In this document: positions 43,875 through 51,108 of the stretch, in pieces | How the letters are laid out: every line of letters starts with the position of its first letter | Numbering within the stretch: position 1 is the first letter of the stretch | DNA from: Dehalococcoidia bacterium | GTDB taxonomy: Bacteria; Chloroflexota; Dehalococcoidia; Lucifugimonadales; Lucifugimonadaceae | Assembly: GCA_002728715.1 (NCBI GenBank) | Contig: PBVQ01000019.1 | Location: forward strand, 1 to 51,108 | Direction: 5' to 3' | Length of the DNA: 51,108 nt | The notes under the pieces: model-generated | What the model was told of the DNA's origin: nothing | Database searches by the model: none | Seen by the model: only the letters and a program-made list of their open reading frames with translations | Translations under genes and position numbers: made by a program

Positions 43875-46130
43875 TTGCATAATAAAACTCAAAAAAGAAA
43901 CATAGGAGGTTATTGGATAAATGACAATGATACTAATGAAAAATTGTATCTACAAAAATTACTTACTAAAGATTTCATTTATAACTCAATATTCTTATTA
44001 ATTTTCTTATTTGCTTTATCATTAAGGCTTTATTCACTAGGAGATAGAGCAGTTCATCATGATGAAAGTTTACATGGTTACTTTGCCTATCAAATGTATA
44101 TTGGTAACGGTTATGAACATAACCCCTTAATGCATGGAATATTTCTTTTCCAATTAGTTTCACTATCATTTTTTATATTTGGAGACTCTGAGTTTTCATT
44201 GCGTTTGCCAATGGCCTTGACTGGTTCCTTGTTAATTTTTCTTCCTTTACTAATCAGAGACAGGCTAGGTTATATAGGTACAATATTTGCATCCATAATG
44301 CTAGCAATCTCTCCTTCAATTCTTTATTTTAGTAGATTCGCTAGAAATGACATATTCATGCTTTTTATATTCTTATTATTAGTAATATCAATGTGGAAAT
44401 ATTTTTCAACTAAAGAATCTAAATGGTTGTATGTTTTTTCTATTTTTATGGCTATTGGTTTCATTACAAAAGAAACACAATATATTTTTGTTGCTATTCT
44501 TTCTTTATTTCTTATTTTTATGGAAAAAGAAAATATAAAAGATTGGCTATTTGGTAAGGTGCCAATATCAAATTTTAATAAATATGGTAAATTTTTATTA
44601 TTTATAATGATATTATCAGCTCCCATGCTTGCAGCTAGTATTTCATTATTTCAAAAAATACTTAATATTACACTAGCAAACAAAGATACGAATTCAATAA
44701 CCCCCATTGGCCTACCTCAATCTGATGGTCAATTAGTCGCACTAATTATTACTTTATTATTAATAATATCTTCATTTACATTATCCTTTATTTTTTATAG
44801 AAAAATTTTTTTTATTCCATTCTTAATTTTCCTTGCTATAGTGTTTTTATTTTTTACAAATTTTCTATCCAATCTAACAGGGATTTCTACTGGAATTTGG
44901 CAATCATTAGGTTATTGGATAGCTCAACAAGATGTAGCTAGGGGTGGCCAACCCTGGTATTACTATATAACCTTAGGTTCAATTTATGAATTTTTACCAA
45001 TAGGGATTTCCATGCTGGGGCTTTCATATTTCTTGATAAAATCTAGATATACCTCTTTTTTACCATTAATAACAATAATAATAAGTTTTGTTATCTTGGC
45101 AGACACGCAGGCATCCTATACAGGGGGTAAAATTAATTCTACAGGTATACTTTTTCAAATATTGTTATATTTTTCACTGCTTATTTTGCCATTTACTATA
45201 AAATCATCTAACTTTTATAAATTCTTATTTTTTTGGGCAATATCATCTTTTTTGTTCTATACATATGCTGGAGAAAAAATGCCATGGCTAATAACTAACA
45301 TAACTTTACCATTTATTTTATTATCTTCTAAAATACTTAATGATTTTTTTTCTAAAGTTAAGTTTTCAAATTCTCACCTAAAATATTACATAATTGTTTT
45401 TTTTGCAGCTTTACTATCTATAATTCTTATATGGAGATTGTTCACTCATGACTTAGGAATTGAAACACAACAATTCTTAAGTATATGGCTTATTTTTCTA
45501 ATTTTAGGTTTTTTAATTTTTATTTTACAATGGGTCTCTACAGCTATTACAAAAAAGCAAACACTTTATTTTTTTCTTTTTCCATTATTATTCATACTTT
45601 TAATCTTCACTATAAGGACAAGCTGGATATTAAACTTTAATAATTATGATACTCCGAGTGAAATGATGATATATACTCAAACCTCTCCTCATCTACATAA
45701 AGTTTCAAAAACAATCAATGATATTGCGATTAAAAGTTCCGATGATAAATCAATCAGAATATCTGTAGATACTACAGATGCTTTTTCTTGGCCATGGCAA
45801 TGGTATCTTAGACAATATAATAATGTATCTTTTGATGATCACTCTCAAGATATAAATATTGATGATGTTAGTATATTGCTATTAAGTTATAAAAATGACC
45901 TGAAATCATCTGAAAGAAATAATTTTATTCAAAAACAAAAGTTTCCTCATAGATGGTGGTTCCCTGAGAAATATAGAAATATTAGATTCTCAGATGTTTT
46001 CTTCACATTGTTTGATAAATCGAGATGGGATAATTCAATCGACTATTTTATGTATAGAAAACTTGAACATGATTTGGGCAGTATTGATTCGTATTTATAT
46101 ATCAGAAATGAATATAATATTTATGACTAG
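43875..46130 (+). CDS. Agl23-like GT-C membrane protein (TIGR03663 type)
   Basis: This 751-residue protein has at least twelve membrane helices and a C-terminal soluble domain (from about 600). The motif DRAVHHDESLHGYFAYQM carries the GT-C acidic pair Asp63-Glu64. The segment YFSRFARNDIFMLFI is also typical of the family found next to DUF2298 proteins in Chloroflexi and of archaeal Agl23, linked to flippase-dependent glycosylation. It starts with TTG 2 nt after the DUF2298 stop. The donor and acceptor are unknown. Confidence 0.88.
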   Translation: MHNKTQKRNIGGYWINDNDTNEKLYLQKLLTKDFIYNSIFLLIFLFALSLRLYSLGDRAVHHDESLHGYFAYQMYIGNGYEHNPLMHGIFLFQLVSLSFFIFGDSEFSLRLPMALTGSLLIFLPLLIRDRLGYIGTIFASIMLAISPSILYFSRFARNDIFMLFIFLLLVISMWKYFSTKESKWLYVFSIFMAIGFITKETQYIFVAILSLFLIFMEKENIKDWLFGKVPISNFNKYGKFLLFIMILSAPMLAASISLFQKILNITLANKDTNSITPIGLPQSDGQLVALIITLLLIISSFTLSFIFYRKIFFIPFLIFLAIVFLFFTNFLSNLTGISTGIWQSLGYWIAQQDVARGGQPWYYYITLGSIYEFLPIGISMLGLSYFLIKSRYTSFLPLITIIISFVILADTQASYTGGKINSTGILFQILLYFSLLILPFTIKSSNFYKFLFFWAISSFLFYTYAGEKMPWLITNITLPFILLSSKILNDFFSKVKFSNSHLKYYIIVFFAALLSIILIWRLFTHDLGIETQQFLSIWLIFLILGFLIFILQWVSTAITKKQTLYFFLFPLLFILLIFTIRTSWILNFNNYDTPSEMMIYTQTSPHLHKVSKTINDIAIKSSDDKSIRISVDTTDAFSWPWQWYLRQYNNVSFDDHSQDINIDDVSILLLSYKNDLKSSERNNFIQKQKFPHRWWFPEKYRNIRFSDVFFTLFDKSRWDNSIDYFMYRKLEHDLGSIDSYLYIRNEYNIYD

Positions 46131-46142
46131 AGTTAAACAAAT

Positions 46143-47210
46143 ATGATAGATAAGAAAATGCTTATAACTGGATTGTTTTTTAGTTTACTTTTTACTTTTA
46201 TTCTTTTCTATTTTTTTATAGATTTAAGTGAATTGATAAATATACTTATCAATGTTAATTTATTTTATGTGTTTGTTTCATTATTTTTTTATCTTCTATC
46301 TTTATATTTTAGGTCAAAAAGATGGGTTTATTTGCTTAAAAAACAACTTACAAAATCATCAAAGTCAATTTTACCTGTTGTCATTTTTGGATATATGGCA
46401 AACAACTTAATACCTATCAGAATAGGAGAAATTTTACGTTCTTATTACTTGTCAATCAGAGAAAATATTTCTACTAGTTTTGCATTTGGTACTATTATTA
46501 TTGAGAGATTAATGGATGTTATTGCTCTAATCGTATTTTTTTCTATAGGAGCACTAACTGGAAGTTTATTTAATTCAACTGATTTTGGTGATTTTTCAAA
46601 TACTGTTCCAGGTGGGAAAACATCTATGATTTTTTTATCATTATTTCCTTTTCTTTTCTTATCAGCAATAATAATTATTTACACCCAATTATCAAAAAAT
46701 AAAATAGAAATCATACTCCATAAACTGTTTTTTTTCTCATCAGAAAAAATTCGAAAACTAATTGTAAATAAGTTTTTTTTAATGTTTGAAGGCCTTACTA
46801 GTATATTAAGAAAAGATACATTTATTTATACTTTATTGTTTTCACTAATAATATGGACTTGTGAAGCTTTGATGTATTACATAATATCTATGGGACTAAA
46901 TTTAGACACATTCTTCGACTCAACTTTAGAACATATATCTATAATAATTGTATTTACTTCAGTGGTAAATCTTGCTGGTGTAATTCCTTCTACTGCAGGA
47001 AGTTGGGGACCATTTGATTTTTTTGGATCTATAACATTAATTACATTGGGCGTAAGTAATGAGATAGCTGTCGCTTATTCTTTGTTAGTTCATGCTTCAT
47101 TGTGGATTCCACCTACTTTACTTGGGTTTGTTATTATTATATTAGATCAAAAAACTATAAAAAAAGTTATCAAAAATTTTAAATACCAAAAAATTAATTA
47201 TGTTAAGTAA
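46143..47210 (+). CDS. AglD/UPF0104-type (lysylphosphatidylglycerol synthase transmembrane) protein
   Basis: This 355-residue integral membrane protein has about eight helices. Typical family segments are SLYFRSKRWVYLLK, FGYMANNLIPIRIGEILRSYYL, IIIERLMDVIALI and IPSTAGSWGPFDFFG. The family (PF03706-like) includes the membrane part of MprF and archaeal AglD, proposed to move or help transfer polyprenyl-linked sugars. In this position it could flip or handle the lipid-linked substrate for the two GT-C-like proteins upstream. It overlaps the following FAD enzyme gene by 11 nt. Confidence 0.9.
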   Translation: MIDKKMLITGLFFSLLFTFILFYFFIDLSELINILINVNLFYVFVSLFFYLLSLYFRSKRWVYLLKKQLTKSSKSILPVVIFGYMANNLIPIRIGEILRSYYLSIRENISTSFAFGTIIIERLMDVIALIVFFSIGALTGSLFNSTDFGDFSNTVPGGKTSMIFLSLFPFLFLSAIIIIYTQLSKNKIEIILHKLFFFSSEKIRKLIVNKFFLMFEGLTSILRKDTFIYTLLFSLIIWTCEALMYYIISMGLNLDTFFDSTLEHISIIIVFTSVVNLAGVIPSTAGSWGPFDFFGSITLITLGVSNEIAVAYSLLVHASLWIPPTLLGFVIIILDQKTIKKVIKNFKYQKINYVK

Positions 47211-48534
47211 AAAAAACATAGCTATTATTGGTGCGGGTGCAGCAGGTTTATCTGCTGCATTTTACCTATCCAAAGAAAAATACAACGTAACAGTATTCGA
47301 GTCTGCGCCATTTGTTGGAGGGCAAGCATCTACAATTGACATAAATGGTGGTCTACTTGAAAGAGGTTATCATCATCTTTTTACCAATGACAATTCAATC
47401 ATTCAACTGATGAAAGACTTAAATATTTCAATGAAAATGAAATGGTATCTTTCAAAAGTTGGTACTTATATAAATGGTAAAACATACCCAACTACATCAC
47501 CGCTAGACCTTCTTAGATTTGGAGCTTTATCGTTTAGAGAAAGAATAAAATTAGGTTTGTTTTCTTTAAGAATCAAGAACATAAAAAATTGGGAACAATT
47601 AGAAGAATTCACGGCTAATGAGTGGTTAGAAAAAAATTTAGGTGGTGAATCATATGAAAAATTTTGGAAGCCATTGCTAAGAGCAAAATTTGGGGATTAC
47701 TTTGATCAAATTGGGATGCCATGGTTTTGGTCTAAGATGCAAACAAGATTTGCTTCAAGGAAAGGTAAAATACCCATAAGTTTTTTAAATAAAGAAGTTT
47801 TAGGATACCCTGACGGAAGTTTTGAAACTATTTTTGATCATTTGAAAATATATTTCAAGCAAAATAATGTTGATTTATTATTATCAACTCCTGTAACAAA
47901 AATTACACCACAGGAAAATTCAACTCTAAATTTAGACTACCAAAAAAATCATTCACTTAATACACGAAATTTTGACTTCGTTTTATCAACAACACCTTCT
48001 TTTATTTTTAGTAAATTAGTTGATTTACCCAATGAATATCTAAAAAAATTAAATTCTGCTCACTATATAGGAGCATTAGTTATGATAATTGAATTAGAGA
48101 AGAAATTAACTGACCATTATTGGGTTAATATTGTAGATGATAATATACCTTTTCTAGGATTGATTGAACATACTAATATGCTTCCAAAAAAATTATATGG
48201 TAACAAGAATCTGATATATCTTACCAACTATCTAGACAGAGATCACAAATATTTTTCTCTAAGCAAAAGTGAAATGTTTGATATTTACTTACCTCACTTA
48301 AAAAAATTTAATAGTAATTTTTCTGAAAATTGGATTACAAATTATCATTTGAATTCACTAAGTGCAGCACAACCTATTATAGGTAAATATTATTCCTCGA
48401 ATATTCCTGCTCATGAAACCCCCATTAAGAATTTATTACTTGCAAATACAACTCAAATTTATCCAGAAGACAGGGGTACAAATTATAGTATTCGAATGGG
48501 TAAAGAAATAGCTGATAAAATAAATAAAACATAA
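47200..48534 (+). CDS. FAD-dependent amine oxidase / protoporphyrinogen oxidase-like protein
   Basis: This 444-residue flavoprotein has an N-terminal dinucleotide motif IAIIGAGAAGLSAAFYLSK, then FESAPFVGGQAS, as in amine oxidases and protoporphyrinogen oxidases. The C-terminal FAD contact reads LLLANTTQIYPEDRGTNYSIRMGKEIA. The length fits HemG/HemY-like or UDP-galactopyranose mutase-like relatives, but no haem genes are near. Its place at the end of the membrane glycosylation run suggests modification of a lipid or sugar carrier; the reaction is unknown. Confidence 0.88.
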   Translation: MLSKKNIAIIGAGAAGLSAAFYLSKEKYNVTVFESAPFVGGQASTIDINGGLLERGYHHLFTNDNSIIQLMKDLNISMKMKWYLSKVGTYINGKTYPTTSPLDLLRFGALSFRERIKLGLFSLRIKNIKNWEQLEEFTANEWLEKNLGGESYEKFWKPLLRAKFGDYFDQIGMPWFWSKMQTRFASRKGKIPISFLNKEVLGYPDGSFETIFDHLKIYFKQNNVDLLLSTPVTKITPQENSTLNLDYQKNHSLNTRNFDFVLSTTPSFIFSKLVDLPNEYLKKLNSAHYIGALVMIIELEKKLTDHYWVNIVDDNIPFLGLIEHTNMLPKKLYGNKNLIYLTNYLDRDHKYFSLSKSEMFDIYLPHLKKFNSNFSENWITNYHLNSLSAAQPIIGKYYSSNIPAHETPIKNLLLANTTQIYPEDRGTNYSIRMGKEIADKINKT

Positions 48535-48544
48535 GGAGAATATA

Positions 48545-49327
48545 ATGGCTTTATTAAAGAAAAAAAATGCAATAATTACCGGTGCAGGTTCGGGAATTGG
48601 TAGAGAGACTGCAATATTGTTTGCTAAAGAAGGTTGTAATTTGGTCCTTTCAGGAAGAAGAGAAGAGCCCTTAGTGCAATTAAGAAATGAAATTCATAAA
48701 AATATTAATGCTGATTTAAAAATATTAGTACTACCAACTGACCTTGAACAACTTGATCAAGCAAAATCTTTAGGAGAAAATGCTATAAAATTTTTTGGGT
48801 CAATTGATATTCTTGTTAATAATGCTGGGCATAGCTCTTTCGCTAGATCTATCAGATACACTTCAGATGAAGAATGGGAAAGTGTTTTCAAGGTAAATGC
48901 TGATGGCGTGTTCAAATTAACTCAATCAGTGATAGAAAATATGATTGATAATAAAAATGGAACTATAATTACAGTTTCATCTATCGCAGCATTGAATCCC
49001 GGTCTTTTAGGAGGGGCATCTTATAGTTCTGCAAAAGCTGCATCTTTAGCTTTGATGAGATCAATTAATTCAGAATTGAATGATAAAGGAATAAGAACAT
49101 CTACAATTATGCCTGCAGAAGTAGATACTCCAATTTTGAAAGGGAGACCAATAAATCCAGATGATGATGCAAGAGCAACTATGATGATGCCAGAAGATGT
49201 TGCTTCTACTATTCTTTTATGTGCTACAATGCCTCATAGAACCGTTATTCAAGAAATTGTTATGGCACCAATTAAGGATAGAGATAGATCTGTAGAAATT
49301 GAAGCTGCAAGAAAAGCTAAATTATAA
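48545..49327 (+). CDS. short-chain dehydrogenase/reductase
   Basis: This 260-residue classical SDR has TGAGSGIGRET for the cofactor, NNAG, the catalytic Ser (TVSSIAAL) and Tyr-x3-Lys in SYSSAKAAS. It has a normal length and a strong AAGGAGA site, 10 nt after the FAD enzyme gene. It would reduce or oxidise a small carbonyl or alcohol; the substrate is unknown. Its stop overlaps the convergent enolase-superfamily gene by 6 nt. Confidence 0.92.
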   Translation: MALLKKKNAIITGAGSGIGRETAILFAKEGCNLVLSGRREEPLVQLRNEIHKNINADLKILVLPTDLEQLDQAKSLGENAIKFFGSIDILVNNAGHSSFARSIRYTSDEEWESVFKVNADGVFKLTQSVIENMIDNKNGTIITVSSIAALNPGLLGGASYSSAKAASLALMRSINSELNDKGIRTSTIMPAEVDTPILKGRPINPDDDARATMMMPEDVASTILLCATMPHRTVIQEIVMAPIKDRDRSVEIEAARKAKL

Positions 49328-50557
49328 TTTTCTTTTGACTGATTTTTTCCCATTTTTAGTCACAACTTCAAAAAGATTAGAGCTATATCCACCCCAATGA
49401 AGATTACCTGAATTAAAATCAGTGATTTTATAAACCAAATCATCTCTATGAAATATATCTTTTTTTAAACTTGTACCTAAGCCAATACCCTTTGGGGCTA
49501 ATAAATAACCATCATTGACTTCAATGTTCCTGTCGATAATTTTGTTGTACCAACCATTCTTATTATAAAAAGCTCTACATGTTTCCATAATTAGTGCGTT
49601 GGGTATATTCATTGATATGTGTGCACATGCAAATATATTAACTGGCCCTGTCATGTCGTGAGGGGCAACTGGCAATTGTTCAGTTTCTGCTAAAGTAGAT
49701 ATTTTTTTTGTTTCTGTGATGCCTCCTGTCCATATAAGATCTGGCATTACAATTTCTACAGCTCCATTTTTCAAGTAATCTCTAAATTGATATTTACTAA
49801 TTAATCTTTCTGAGACACATACAGGAGATTCAATTTCCTCAGCTAATTTAATATGATTTTCGATATTTACTGGTTTGATTAATTCTTCTTGCCAAAAAAT
49901 ACTATATTGGTCTAGCGCTTTACCAATCTTAATAGCCGAACTAAGATTCCATCTTCCATGACCGTCATTCGCAATCTCAAAATTATAACCAATTTCACTC
50001 CGTATTTTTTTTATTGGCTCTACTAGTAAACTTAAATCTTCGTCTGATATGTAATTTCCTCTATATTGATCTGCAAAATGATCTGTATATGCCCATTTCA
50101 TTGCATTTATACCCTCATCTATTAAACTATTAGCAAGTTTGACTGGATTTAAGATTGCATCAATAGAGTCGGTATTCTCTCCATATTGACCGGCAGTATT
50201 ATATGTCCTGATTTTTTCTCGGCATTTACCTCCAAGAAGATTATAAATGGGTTGTTGTGAAACTTGCCCAGCAATATCCCATAAAGCAATATCTATTGCT
50301 GAAATTGCTCTAGCTTCCGCACCTGCATACCCAAATGCATTTGTCATTTCGAACATGTTTCTCCAGTGATTTTCTATATCTAAAGGATTATTATTTATCA
50401 ATAAAGGAGAAAGTACATTATGAATTATTTCTGATACTGCATTTGGGGCAAAAAATGTTTCCCCAAGACCAGTAAAACCATCATTAGTATTAATTTGCAC
50501 CCATATAATTAATGGATATTCTTTTAGTTGAATAGTTTCAATTGATTTTATTTTCAT
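49322..50557 (-). CDS. enolase-superfamily dehydratase, D-galactonate dehydratase-like
   Basis: This 411-residue protein has a capping domain and an enolase-type barrel. Residues are Lys154 (MKWAY), Asp198 with His200 in NDGHGRW, Glu224 (WQEEL), Glu250 (VSERL), Asp273 (MPDLIWTGG) and His300 (PHDMTGP). These motifs resemble the gene at 9837 and sugar-acid dehydratases of the GalD/ManD type. The substrate is unknown. It has an excellent GAGGTGA site before the ATG, and a perfect 20-bp palindrome just upstream of it. Confidence 0.88.
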   Translation of the reverse strand: MKIKSIETIQLKEYPLIIWVQINTNDGFTGLGETFFAPNAVSEIIHNVLSPLLINNNPLDIENHWRNMFEMTNAFGYAGAEARAISAIDIALWDIAGQVSQQPIYNLLGGKCREKIRTYNTAGQYGENTDSIDAILNPVKLANSLIDEGINAMKWAYTDHFADQYRGNYISDEDLSLLVEPIKKIRSEIGYNFEIANDGHGRWNLSSAIKIGKALDQYSIFWQEELIKPVNIENHIKLAEEIESPVCVSERLISKYQFRDYLKNGAVEIVMPDLIWTGGITETKKISTLAETEQLPVAPHDMTGPVNIFACAHISMNIPNALIMETCRAFYNKNGWYNKIIDRNIEVNDGYLLAPKGIGLGTSLKKDIFHRDDLVYKITDFNSGNLHWGGYSSNLFEVVTKNGKKSVKRKL

Positions 50558-50570
50558 AAATCACCTCATT

Positions 50571-50615
50571 TATATATCTTTATAAAAATATATATTATTT
50601 TTATAAAGATATATA
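50571..50615. promoter_or_regulatory. 20-bp perfect inverted repeat between divergent genes
   Basis: The arms 50571-50590 and 50596-50615 are exactly complementary around a 5-nt loop (TATAT). The arms are AT-rich with one C or G each (core ATCTTTATAAAAAT). The site lies directly upstream of the ribosome binding site of the gene starting at 50557 and about 70 bp from the nuoE-like start. It may be an operator or a 5' RNA hairpin. Confidence 0.6.
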
Positions 50616-50686
50616 GTTAATTTTCCTTTACTCTGCTAGGATAATAATATTAGAAACTTTAATTGTATTTTCTTTATATAAGTGAT

Positions 50687-51108
50687 ATGCCAGAAAATTC
50701 AAATTTACTTGAAAAAATCAGACATTCATTAGAGTCACAAGAACAACCAACTGTGACTATACTTTCTTCTTTACTTGCAATACAAGATCACCTGCATTAT
50801 GTTCCAAAAGAAGGTATTGCTGAAACTGCTAAATTTTGCGGAAAGTCTACTAATGAGGTCTGGAGTGTTGCATCATTTTATACTAATTTCCGCTTTACAC
50901 CACCTGGTGAAAAAGTTGTTGATGTTTGCTGGGGCCCAACTTGCCATCTTTTAGGTGCCCAAGAAATTATTGATAATATCCACAAAACACTAGAAATTCA
51001 AGGTGAAGGTGAAAGCAAGGATGGAAAGATCACATTAAAATATAACACATGCCTTGGTGCCTGTGCACAAGCTCCCTGCATAGCAATTGACCATTATATT
51101 TATGGCAG
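50687..51108 (+). CDS. nuoE: NADH-quinone oxidoreductase subunit E (NuoE-like), 3' end outside the window
   Basis: The visible 140 codons encode a [2Fe-2S] thioredoxin-like subunit as in NuoE and related NAD-linked hydrogenases or formate dehydrogenases. An N-terminal helical region (ILSSLLAIQDHLHYVPKEGI) leads to VASFYTNFRFTPPGEKVVDVC and the iron-sulfur ligands CWGPTC and CLGAC. It would pass electrons from the FMN subunit in respiratory complex I. The ATG has no Shine-Dalgarno sequence, and a TATATA box ends about 6 nt before it, so a leaderless message is possible. The C terminus and the expected nuoF partner are beyond the window. Confidence 0.88.
   Translation, partial: MPENSNLLEKIRHSLESQEQPTVTILSSLLAIQDHLHYVPKEGIAETAKFCGKSTNEVWSVASFYTNFRFTPPGEKVVDVCWGPTCHLLGAQEIIDNIHKTLEIQGEGESKDGKITLKYNTCLGACAQAPCIAIDHYIYG

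Noticed and set aside
1-51108. CRISPR arrays, insertion sequences, prophage, toxin-antitoxin or other defence systems
   Set aside because: I found no regular direct repeats with spacers, no transposase or integrase, and no recognised defence genes in the window.

Overview
The window is AT-rich, with densely packed genes that often touch or overlap. It most likely comes from a bacterium of the Chloroflexota, and the gene content fits the marine SAR202 lineage best. Three things point there. Four divergent enolase-superfamily (mandelate racemase-like) paralogues sit among alcohol dehydrogenases and ThDP enzymes, an expansion known from SAR202. A DUF2298-type and an Agl23-type membrane protein occur side by side, a pairing known mainly from Chloroflexi and archaea. 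The SRP RNA is of the large bacterial type. The lineage is an inference from gene content; no phylogeny was run.

Layout. Positions 1-45 hold the 3' end of tRNA-Lys(CTT). From about 180 to 26,640 the region is mainly catabolic: sulfatase, beta-hydroxyacid dehydrogenase, hydroxyacid-oxoacid transhydrogenase, phytanoyl-CoA dioxygenase-like enzyme, a carboxyltransferase, acetyl-CoA synthetase, a sarcosine oxidase-like enzyme, two ThDP enzymes, an RraA-like aldolase, a cupin, a lactonase, an aldo-keto reductase, a 2-hydroxyacid dehydrogenase, a zinc alcohol dehydrogenase and three enolase-superfamily dehydratase or racemase candidates. Between them lie Bcp peroxiredoxin with a coupled HMA/MauE-like membrane protein, an AlkA-like glycosylase, RmuC and a complete tRNA-Leu(TAG). 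Together the 17.3-26.6 kb genes could open lactones, dehydrate sugar acids and cleave or reduce the products. No transporter and no transcriptional regulator was recognised anywhere in the window.

From 26.6 to 41.5 kb the content is mostly housekeeping: a lipoprotein, lepA, galU, SRP RNA (ffs), rsmA, ispE, a small four-helix membrane protein, an atypical SDR, a zinc-type dehydrogenase, an exonuclease-DinG helicase fusion, an OGG1-type glycosylase, a CCA-adding enzyme, a DsbA-like protein, rnc and ftsY. From 41.5 to 48.5 kb a same-strand run encodes a DUF2298 protein, an Agl23-like protein, an AglD/UPF0104-type membrane protein and an FAD amine-oxidase-like protein. This is a plausible cell-surface glycan assembly cassette. 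The window closes with an SDR, a fourth enolase-superfamily gene and the 5' part of a nuoE-like gene.

The most unusual items are: (i) a 61-residue protein that looks like a DUF5679 zinc-ribbon protein with all cysteines lost, behind a promoter flanked by two related dyads; (ii) an in-frame, diverged tandem duplication inside one enolase-superfamily gene; (iii) an SRP RNA ending about 12 nt before the rsmA start codon; (iv) convergent genes that nearly all abut or overlap; and (v) strong palindromes placed just upstream of ribosome binding sites or between divergent catabolic genes.
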